Source: Clostridiales bacterium | Lineage (GTDB): Bacteria; Bacillota; Clostridia; Christensenellales; DTU072 | Reading direction: 5' to 3' | DNA: 51,324 nt | Assembly: GCA_012800525.1 (NCBI GenBank) | Contig: JAAZJD010000019.1 | Coordinates: forward strand, 1-51,324 | Shown here: positions 44,983-51,324 of the stretch, in pieces | Numbering within the stretch: the first letter of the stretch is position 1 | Layout: every line of letters starts with the position of its first letter | The notes under the pieces: generated by a model | Told to the model about the DNA's origin: nothing | The model's input: only the letters and a program-made list of their open reading frames with translations | Database searches by the model: none | Program-made: the position numbers and the translations under genes

Positions 44983-47900
44983 TCAAAACTCAGACATTTT
45001 CTTGTAATTTTCATAGCGTGCCTTGGCTTGCTCTTCATTTAATTTAAACAATTCTTCTGCAAGTGCTTCATCTTTTCTTAATAGTGAAGTATAGCGCACT
45101 TGGCCTCTTAGGAATGCTTGATAGTCAGTTGTTGGCTCTTTTGAATCAAGGACGAATGGATTTTTACCTTCTAATGCTAAATCTGGATTATAACGATATA
45201 ATTGCCAGTATCCTGAGGTAACTGCATTTTTCATTTCCGCAATTGAATTTGACATATTAATTCCATGGTTAATACATGGTGCATATGCGATTACTAGAGA
45301 TGGACCATTGTATGCTTCTGCTTCTTTCAAAGCTTTTAGAAGTTGATTCATATTTGCACCCATTGAAACTTGAGCTACATAAACATAACCATAACTCATT
45401 GCCATCATGCCAAGGTCTTTTTTCTTAGTACGTTTTCCCATTGCTGCAAATTTAGCGATAGAGCCTGTTGGTGTTGATTTTGAAGCTTGACCACCAGTAT
45501 TTGAATAAACTTCTGTATCAAGTACCAAAACATTAACATTTGCTCCACTTGCAAGAACATGATCTAAACCACCATAGCCAATATCATATGCCCAACCATC
45601 TCCACCAAAAATCCAAACTGATTTTTCGGTTAAAACATTTTTATTATCTAAAATTGCCTCAACTAGTGATTTCGTTTCTGTATCTTCAATATCTTTTACT
45701 GCTACTGACAATTTATCTACTAAAGCTTTTGCTGCAGCTTCATTTTCATCTACATTACCAAGTGTATTAAAATATGCTTCAATCAATGATTTACAGCCAT
45801 CACATTTTTCTGCTAGCTTTTTCAAGTTTTCTTGAGCGATAGCTCTACGTGCTTCTAATGCCAACTTCATACCAAAACCATATTCAGCATTATCTTCAAA
45901 TAAAGAGTTTGCCCAAGCAGGACCACAGCCAGCATCATTAGTTGTATATGGACATGTTGGAGAAGAACCGCCGTAAATTGAAGAACATCCTGTTGCATTA
46001 GCAATAATCATTCTCTCTCCAAATAATTGAGTAACCAATTTAACATATGGGGTTTCTCCACAACCTGCACAAGCTCCACTAAACTCAAATAGAGGTTTAG
46101 AAAATTGAGAGCCTTTAACTGTATTTGTATTGTATACTTTATCAGCTTCTGGTAAAGCAAAAGCAAATTCACTATTTTTAGCATCTGCTGCAATCGCATC
46201 AGCAATTGGAACAAGCTCTAAAGCCTTAGTTTTTGCTGGGCATGTGTTTACACAACTTCCACAACCTGTGCAATCATATGGACTAACTTGAATCCTATAT
46301 TTATACCCTTTAAATCCTACTGCATCTTTCATTTCAAATGAAGCTGGAGCAGAGGCTGCTTGTTCTTCGTTTAATAAAAATGGTCTTATAACAGCATGAG
46401 GACATACATATGAACATTGATTACATTGAATGCAATTGTCTTTGATCCACACTGGAACTGAAACTGCTACACCACGCTTTTCAAACTTAGTTGTACCTGT
46501 TGGAACAACGCCATCTGGTGTAAATGCTGATACAGGGAGCTTATCTCCTTCTTGAACTAAAATTGGATGTATTACATCTGAAAAATACTTATCCGCAGCA
46601 ACATTAACCATTGGAGCTCCGTCTTTTGTATTTGCCCATTTTTCTGCATCATATTTAACCTCTTTTAGCTCAGAGATTGCTCCATCTACTGCTCCAAAGT
46701 TCATTGCTACAACTTTTTCACCCTTACTTCCATATGTTTTTACTATCGCATCTTTCATATGCTTTTCTGCTTCTGCATAAGGAATTATATCGGATAGATA
46801 GAAAAATGCTGCTTGCATAACTGTGTTAAGTCCACGTCTTGCTCCAATTGATTCCAAGACCTTATTTCCGTCTAATGTATAAAATCTTGCTTTTTTCTTT
46901 GCTATTAAATTTTTAACAGTCGCTGGAAGCTCTTTATCCATTTCTTCTGGCTCCCAAATACTATTTAATAAAAATACTCCACCTTCTTTCAAATCAGAAA
47001 GCATATCATAACGATAGATATAACTTGGGGTATGGCAAGCGATAAAATCAGCTTGATCTATTACATATGAAGATTGAATTGGTTTATCTCCAAATCTTAG
47101 GTGAGAAATTGTGATACCACCGGACTTTTTACTATCATATACAAAATATCCTTGTACATACTTATCTGTGTTATCTCCAATAATTTTAATGCTATTTTTA
47201 TTTGCTCCAACTGTTCCGTCTGAACCAATTCCATAAAACTTACATGCTACAGTTCCCTTTGGCACAGTATTAATCTTTGTTTTAATTTCTAAAGATGTAT
47301 TTGTAACATCATCTACGATTCCTACTGTAAAGCCATTCTTTTTATCTGTTTTCATGTTTTCTACAACAGCATTAACCATACTTCCATTGAATTCTTTTGA
47401 AGCAAGTCCATATCTTCCACCAATTACTTCAATACCTTTACCTTTTAGTGCTGCTACAACATCTAAAAATAGAGGTTCACCTATTGAGCCAGCTTCTTTT
47501 GTTCTATCTAAAACTGATACAATCTTTGCTGTTTTGGGAAGAGCATTAACAAATGCCTTTACATCAAATGGACGATATAGCCTTACTTTAACTAAGCCAA
47601 CTTTTTCACCTTTGGCATTTAGATAATTTACGGTTTCTTCAGCTGCTTCTGCACCTGAGCCCATCATAACGATAACTTTATCAGCATCTTCTGCTCCTAC
47701 ATATTCAAACAAGGAATATTGTCTACCGGTAAGTTTAGCATATTTATCCATTGCTTTTTGAACAATCGCTGGAGTTGCATTATAAAATTTATTAGCAGCT
47801 TCTTTATTTTGGAAAAATACATCTGGATTTTGAGCTGTTCCCTTTTGTACTGGATGTGCAGGATTTAAGGCTCTAGATCTGAAATCTTCAATTAGCTTTG

Positions 47901-48486
47901 GATCAACTAAAGATTTAAATTCATCATATGTTGGTGCATCAATTTTGCTTATTTCATGACTTGTTCTAAAACCATCAAAGAAATGCAAAAACGGAACTTT
48001 AGCTTCTAACGTAGCTAAGTGTGCAATTGCACCCATATCTAATGCTTCTTGAACTGAATTTGAAGCCAATAGTGCAAATCCTGTTTGACGACATGCCATA
48101 ACGTCTGAATGATCTCCAAAAATACTTAATGCATGTCCTGCTACAGCTCTTGCAGAAACGTGAAACACACATGGCAATAATTCCCCTGCAATTTTATACA
48201 TATTAGGAATCATTAATAACAAGCCTTGGCTTGCTGTGTATGTTGTTGTCAAAGCACCTGCATTTAATGAGCCATGAACAGCTCCTGCAGCTCCTGCTTC
48301 TGATTGTAATTCAACAATTTTTAAAGGTTTGCCGAATATGTTTTTTACACCTTTAGCTGACCATTCATCAGCAACTTCAGCCATAGTTGTACTTGGCGTA
48401 ATTGGGTAAATTGCTGCCACTTCAGAAAAAGCATATGCTGAATATGATGCAGCGGTATTGCCATCAATTGTCATTTTTTTACTCAT
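44983..48486 (-). CDS. nifJ: Pyruvate:ferredoxin (flavodoxin) oxidoreductase, single chain
   Basis: This 1167-residue cytoplasmic enzyme oxidises pyruvate with CoA to acetyl-CoA, CO2 and reduced ferredoxin, the central step of anaerobic fermentation. The single chain joins all domains: the N-terminal pyruvate/TPP domain with YPITPSTTMAE (about 24-34); the gamma-type domain (about 415-620); two [4Fe-4S] motifs CIQCNQCSYVCP (about 683) and CTGCGSCVNTCP (about 740); and a third cluster ligated by CAGCGE (about 803) with later Cys. The TPP-binding end is GDGWAYDIGYGG...YSNTGGQASKSTP (about 965-1005). All cluster cysteines are present. A strong GGAGG precedes the ATG. It has an excellent promoter with an upstream palindrome and a repeat-borne terminator. 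Confidence 0.97.
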   Translation of the reverse strand: MSKKMTIDGNTAASYSAYAFSEVAAIYPITPSTTMAEVADEWSAKGVKNIFGKPLKIVELQSEAGAAGAVHGSLNAGALTTTYTASQGLLLMIPNMYKIAGELLPCVFHVSARAVAGHALSIFGDHSDVMACRQTGFALLASNSVQEALDMGAIAHLATLEAKVPFLHFFDGFRTSHEISKIDAPTYDEFKSLVDPKLIEDFRSRALNPAHPVQKGTAQNPDVFFQNKEAANKFYNATPAIVQKAMDKYAKLTGRQYSLFEYVGAEDADKVIVMMGSGAEAAEETVNYLNAKGEKVGLVKVRLYRPFDVKAFVNALPKTAKIVSVLDRTKEAGSIGEPLFLDVVAALKGKGIEVIGGRYGLASKEFNGSMVNAVVENMKTDKKNGFTVGIVDDVTNTSLEIKTKINTVPKGTVACKFYGIGSDGTVGANKNSIKIIGDNTDKYVQGYFVYDSKKSGGITISHLRFGDKPIQSSYVIDQADFIACHTPSYIYRYDMLSDLKEGGVFLLNSIWEPEEMDKELPATVKNLIAKKKARFYTLDGNKVLESIGARRGLNTVMQAAFFYLSDIIPYAEAEKHMKDAIVKTYGSKGEKVVAMNFGAVDGAISELKEVKYDAEKWANTKDGAPMVNVAADKYFSDVIHPILVQEGDKLPVSAFTPDGVVPTGTTKFEKRGVAVSVPVWIKDNCIQCNQCSYVCPHAVIRPFLLNEEQAASAPASFEMKDAVGFKGYKYRIQVSPYDCTGCGSCVNTCPAKTKALELVPIADAIAADAKNSEFAFALPEADKVYNTNTVKGSQFSKPLFEFSGACAGCGETPYVKLVTQLFGERMIIANATGCSSIYGGSSPTCPYTTNDAGCGPAWANSLFEDNAEYGFGMKLALEARRAIAQENLKKLAEKCDGCKSLIEAYFNTLGNVDENEAAAKALVDKLSVAVKDIEDTETKSLVEAILDNKNVLTEKSVWIFGGDGWAYDIGYGGLDHVLASGANVNVLVLDTEVYSNTGGQASKSTPTGSIAKFAAMGKRTKKKDLGMMAMSYGYVYVAQVSMGANMNQLLKALKEAEAYNGPSLVIAYAPCINHGINMSNSIAEMKNAVTSGYWQLYRYNPDLALEGKNPFVLDSKEPTTDYQAFLRGQVRYTSLLRKDEALAEELFKLNEEQAKARYENYKKMSEF

Positions 48487-48582
48487 TTGATAACCTCCAA
48501 ATATTATTTTGAGAAAATATATAAAATATTTTGTTTTTGATTTGATTTAGATTAAAAAATTTTAATTTTTAAGTCCAATGGT

Positions 48583-48611
48583 ATTATATATATTAAGAAT
48601 TTAATAGTCAA
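48583..48611 (-). promoter_or_regulatory. Promoter of nifJ
   Basis: Minus strand: TTGACT (48611-48606), 17 bases, TATAAT (48588-48583), predicting a start near 48576 and a roughly 90-base leader. It is one of the best promoters in the window, fitting high expression. Confidence 0.85.
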
Positions 48612-48620
48612 ACATAATTA

Positions 48621-48646
48621 TACTATAACTATATGTTGTTATAGTA
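48621..48646. promoter_or_regulatory. Inverted repeat between nifJ and the hydrolase gene
   Basis: TACTATAAC (48621-48629) and GTTATAGTA (48638-48646) are perfect arms around an 8-base spacer. The centre is about -57 from the nifJ start and about -125 from the divergent hydrolase start, a position typical of activator sites. It does not match the Rex or FNR consensus. Confidence 0.5.
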
Positions 48647-48721
48647 CATATATGTATTTTCTGACATCCAAAATTTTGGTTTATATAAATGCATGGGAGT
48701 AGCTAACTTTCATGGCTTTAC

Positions 48722-48751
48722 TTTACATTTTAGCAATAGACAATGTATAAT
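48722..48751 (+). promoter_or_regulatory. Promoter of the alpha/beta hydrolase gene
   Basis: TTACAT (48723-48728) with TATAAT (48746-48751) at 17 bases; TTTACA at 48722 gives 18. GGAGG at 48778-48782 precedes the ATG at 48788. Confidence 0.7.
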
Positions 48752-48787
48752 TTATCTAATTTGGAACATTAAAAGCTGGAGGATAAT

Positions 48788-49759
48788 ATGCAAATTGCTC
48801 TTATAACATCAATAACCGTATTAGCTGCACTTGGTATAATTGTAGGTGTGATGATTTTTGCAGGATTTTTAACATTTAAAAGATTTGTTGGCAGGCAAAA
48901 AAAGGAAGCTAATATGGCTGATATTCGATTTGTGCCACAACTTGGTGAAACATATAACGATTATGTAGCATTTACAAAAGATAAGCAAAATTATATAAAT
49001 ACACTAGAAAAAAAAGAGTACATAATAGATGGCATTGATGGAATTAAGTTAAAAGGCTTTTATTTCCCTGCAAAAGAAGATTCAAAAGTTACAATCATTT
49101 GTTCTCATGGACACAAATCTACATGCTTTAACGATTTCGCAGGCATTCTTCCATTTTTTAATCATAAAAATTACAATGTTTTGTTTACCATATCAAGAGC
49201 ACATCTTGGCAGTGAAGGTAAATATATGACACTTGGAAAAAAAGAAAGTAAAGATTTAGTCCGCTGGACTGAGTTTATAGACGACCAAAATCCTGGTCAA
49301 AATATATTTATATACGGAGCCTCTTTAGGGGCAGTAAACGCAATGATTCTAACAGGACTTGACTATATCCCATCTAGTATAAAAGGTGTTGTTTCTGATA
49401 GTGGATATTCAAGAGCATACGATTTTTTACTCTATCAAATGAGACATGAGTATAAACTATCACCATACCCTACAATTCCGATTGCTAACTGGTTTGCAAA
49501 AAGAATTGCAAAAGTTAATTTTAAAAAACCGTCTCCTATAGAAAGTGTAAAAGAATCAACTTTGCCTATACTTTTTATTCATGGAAATAAAGATCAATTT
49601 GTGCCAACATACATGGGTGATGCTTGCTATAGAGCTTGTAGCTCGCCTAAAAAACTTTTAACAATTGATAATGCCTCACACATGCAAGCATATTTTATAA
49701 ATCCAGAAAAATATGAAGAATCATTTGCTGATTTTGTAAGCGAATATTCTACAAAATAA
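48788..49759 (+). CDS. Membrane-anchored alpha/beta hydrolase
   Basis: The protein has 323 residues. Residues 5-30 form an N-terminal membrane helix (ITSITVLAALGIIVGVMIFA), then FKRFVGRQKK. The hydrolase fold follows: IICSHGHKSTCF (oxyanion strand), the nucleophile elbow YGASLGAVNAM with Ser179, VVSDSGYSRAYDFL, the acid in HGNKDQFVPTYMGD (Asp near 272) and the catalytic His in NASHMQAY (near 297). The triad is complete. Related proteins are esterases or peptidases of the YqkD/BAAT type. The catalytic domain most likely faces outside, because a single helix leads into it, but basic residues just after the helix argue for the opposite orientation. It is divergent from nifJ and convergent with mrp. 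The substrate is unknown. Confidence 0.88.
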   Translation: MQIALITSITVLAALGIIVGVMIFAGFLTFKRFVGRQKKEANMADIRFVPQLGETYNDYVAFTKDKQNYINTLEKKEYIIDGIDGIKLKGFYFPAKEDSKVTIICSHGHKSTCFNDFAGILPFFNHKNYNVLFTISRAHLGSEGKYMTLGKKESKDLVRWTEFIDDQNPGQNIFIYGASLGAVNAMILTGLDYIPSSIKGVVSDSGYSRAYDFLLYQMRHEYKLSPYPTIPIANWFAKRIAKVNFKKPSPIESVKESTLPILFIHGNKDQFVPTYMGDACYRACSSPKKLLTIDNASHMQAYFINPEKYEESFADFVSEYSTK

Positions 49760-49782
49760 TTTTTAATTTATTTGCAAAAAAC

Positions 49783-49923
49783 AAAAGAGGCTGTTAAGAA
49801 ATATTTAAATAACTACAACATATAAATAGCTAATGTCAAAATAACACTTCTCTAAATGTGTTTGTGTTTCGACAACAAAAAAGCTGTTAAGATTTTTTTT
49901 GAGTTTCTTAACAGCCCCTTTTT
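49783..49923. repeat. Dispersed inverted-repeat (MITE-like) element, copy 3, with bidirectional terminator
   Basis: It is nearly identical to the copy at 44.8 kb. The arms are GGCTGTTAAGAAAT (49789-49802) and GTTTCTTAACAGCCCC (49904-49919); the internal arm GCTGTTAAGA (49883-49892) pairs with TCTTAACAGC (49906-49915). Six U follow on the minus strand and five T on the plus strand after CCCC. It can therefore end both the hydrolase and mrp transcripts. Confidence 0.9.
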
Positions 49924-49967
49924 ATAAATTAAATCCTTTGAATTTACAAATATATCAAATTAACAAA

Positions 49968-50837
49968 CTATTTGTTGTCAGAGCTATTTGGCGTTGGCCA
50001 TTTGAACATAATTTTATATATCGTATTATCTAGATATGGAACTTCTAGTTTCTCAATTTCACCCTTATCGCAACTATTTGCAATATTATGATCTAGCGGA
50101 ATTTTGTCTAAAATTGGCATTTTATTTTCTTTTTCAGGATTAAATAGCCTAATGTCTTTATCACAATTTGGGCATTTAATATAACTCATATTTTCAACTA
50201 CTCCAATTAGAGGTATATCCATCATTTCTGCCATTTTTATTGCCTTTTTCACTATCATATTAACCAAATCCTGTGGTGATGTTACTACAATGATGCCATC
50301 TAAAGGAATTGATTGAAAAACAGTTAAAGAAACATCTCCAGTTCCAGGTGGCATATCTATGAACATATAATCTATATTATTCCAAACAACCTTAGTCCAA
50401 AATTGCTTTACCATACCAGCAATCAATGGTCCTCTCCAAACAATTGGATCATCTTCATTTTCAATTAAAAAATTTGAAGAAATTATAGAAACTCCACCTT
50501 CAGATATTCTTGGATATATTCCAGTGTCATCTCCCGTAACATAACCTTTTATTCCAAACATCTTAGGAATAGATGGCCCAGTAACATCAGCATCTAATAT
50601 AGCTGTTTTGTATCCACGTTTTGCTAATAAACTTGCAAGTAAACCTGAAACTAAACTTTTACCAACTCCACCCTTACCACTTAAAACACCAAAAACTCTC
50701 TTTACATTTGAAAGTTCATGAGTTTTTTCCAACAAACTTTTTGGCTCTTCTTTTTCTAAAACAGCAGTATTTTTATCAGAACAAGTAGTTGAAGAACAAG
50801 TTGAACAATCATGAGTACAATTATCTTTTTTCGTCAT
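49968..50837 (-). CDS. mrp: Mrp/NBP35-family iron-sulfur carrier P-loop ATPase
   Basis: This 289-residue cytoplasmic ATPase of the ApbC/Mrp type assembles or carries [4Fe-4S] clusters for target enzymes. The deviant Walker A is LSGKGGVGKSLVSGLLASLL (about 52-71). DADVTGPSIPKMFG, DYMFIDMPPGTGDVSLTVFQS and the CxxC pair of IKCPNCDKD (about 238-241), which holds the bridging cluster, are all present. The N terminus has an added cluster CTHDCSTCSSTTC (spacing CX3CX2CX4C), as in NBP35-like proteins with an N-terminal ferredoxin-like site, though with different spacing. AGGAGAAGG precedes the ATG. It lies downstream of a small Cys-rich membrane protein with the same Cys spacing. NifJ, nearby, is a likely client. 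Confidence 0.94.
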   Translation of the reverse strand: MTKKDNCTHDCSTCSSTTCSDKNTAVLEKEEPKSLLEKTHELSNVKRVFGVLSGKGGVGKSLVSGLLASLLAKRGYKTAILDADVTGPSIPKMFGIKGYVTGDDTGIYPRISEGGVSIISSNFLIENEDDPIVWRGPLIAGMVKQFWTKVVWNNIDYMFIDMPPGTGDVSLTVFQSIPLDGIIVVTSPQDLVNMIVKKAIKMAEMMDIPLIGVVENMSYIKCPNCDKDIRLFNPEKENKMPILDKIPLDHNIANSCDKGEIEKLEVPYLDNTIYKIMFKWPTPNSSDNK

Positions 50838-50926
50838 CTTTTACCTTCTCCTAAAAATTACAATTTTAATCTTGTATTAAGTATTTTAACACTTATTATA
50901 AAAATTTCCACTAAATACTTTTAAAA

Positions 50927-50958
50927 AACTAAAAAGCCACATATGCAGCTTTTTAGTT
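50927..50958 (-). terminator. Terminator of the small Cys-rich membrane protein gene
   Basis: AACTAAAAAGC (50927-50937) pairs with GCTTTTTAGTT (50948-50958), an 11-bp stem, followed by TTTT on the minus strand. It lies about 95 bases past the stop codon and before mrp. Confidence 0.75.
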
Positions 50959-51052
50959 AAGTAAGAAGATTATGTATATATATAGTATTATTTGGAGGCT
51001 AATACTACACACCTAAATTGAATGTATTAATTAAAAATCAATACTAATAACT

Positions 51053-51241
51053 TTACTCCTTTTCATCATTTTTAATTTTTGACGAACAAGATGCATTTGG
51101 ACAATTTGCACATGAGTATCCACATGATGTTATTTTTTTACCTGATTTTCTAGCTAAAACTCTACGCAATATAGCCCAACCTATTGTTAGTAAAACAAGA
51201 ACTGATGCTAAAACTATTACTATAATTTCAATTCTATCCAT
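51053..51241 (-). CDS. Small FeoB-associated-type Cys-rich membrane protein
   Basis: This 62-residue protein has a membrane helix at residues 6-25 (IIVIVLASVLVLLTIGWAIL), a basic RRVLARKSGKK stretch, then CGYSCANCPNASC in a short cytoplasmic tail. This architecture matches the FeoB-associated Cys-rich membrane protein family (PF12669), often found near ferrous iron transporters. The Cys spacing CX3CX2CX4C is exactly that of the Mrp N terminus encoded next. No feoA/feoB is in the window, but the upstream side is cut off by the window end. The ribosome binding site is a weak AAGGGA. A likely role is iron binding or delivery at the membrane, inferred from the family. Confidence 0.8.
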   Translation of the reverse strand: MDRIEIIVIVLASVLVLLTIGWAILRRVLARKSGKKITSCGYSCANCPNASCSSKIKNDEKE

Positions 51242-51324
51242 TTTTATATCCCTTACAAATCAAATACATTCTCAGATATTAAGCCCTTACTTACTTTGTA
51301 TCTTTTTATCCTTTGCAAATCAAA
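51241..51324. repeat. Direct repeat at the window end
   Basis: CCCTTACAAATCAAA near 51250-51264 and CCTTTGCAAATCAAA at 51310-51324 are about 60 bases apart and similar, including the preceding T-rich tract. On the minus strand they resemble a duplicated leader/ribosome-binding segment. The second copy is cut by the window edge. Confidence 0.4.

Overview
The window is AT-rich chromosomal DNA with standard genetic code, Shine-Dalgarno starts and many compact intrinsic terminators. A single-chain pyruvate:ferredoxin oxidoreductase, a SecA with a C-terminal zinc motif, a FeoB-associated-type Cys-rich protein and two giant secreted proteins built from Ig-like, MBG/YDG-like and GLUG-like repeats suggest an anaerobic low-GC Bacillota, probably a gut member of the Clostridia. 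That placement is inference; no rRNA, tRNA, phage or intact insertion sequence is visible.

Layout. 1-0.9 kb: a small Cys-cluster protein with a histone-H1-like tail, then a dispersed inverted-repeat element. 0.9-7 kb (minus): a foldase-like lipoprotein and mfd. 7-10.6 kb (minus): a GH31 glycosidase and a YgjP-like metalloprotein, separated by about 400 bp holding a terminator-ended structured RNA candidate. 10.6-16.6 kb (plus): three GC-rich repeats, then secA, prfB and serS. 16.9-19 kb (plus): two membrane proteins, one unknown with 13-residue repeats and one DUF1624-like acyltransferase. 19.1-23.4 kb: a sugar-nucleotide block with galE, a CBM9-like protein and a NahK-like sugar kinase on minus, and galU on plus. 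23.5-43.7 kb (minus): two giant surface-protein genes (3132 and 3520 aa), about 20 kb or nearly 40% of the window. 43.9-51.3 kb: a nitroreductase, nifJ, a membrane-anchored alpha/beta hydrolase, an Mrp-type ATPase and a small Cys-rich membrane protein.

How the parts work together. SecA, the foldase-like lipoprotein and the signal peptides of the giants form an export theme. GH31, the NahK-like kinase, GalE and GalU fit hexose or N-acetylhexosamine salvage and UDP-sugar supply. NifJ, Mrp and the Cys-rich proteins fit anaerobic iron-sulfur metabolism.

The strongest unexplained signals are: (1) a family of about 140-bp elements with near-perfect terminal inverted repeats and an internal third copy of the arm, always placed just past the stop of a minus-strand gene and always able to form an intrinsic terminator there; (2) the paired giant proteins, including a roughly 390-residue stretch with a repeated short beta-like motif matching no domain I recognise; (3) the identical CX3CX2CX4C cluster in Mrp and its small membrane neighbour; (4) two structured RNA candidates (about 9.60-9.68 and 20.86-20.92 kb); (5) the three GC-rich repeats before secA and a 54-bp tandem array before galU.
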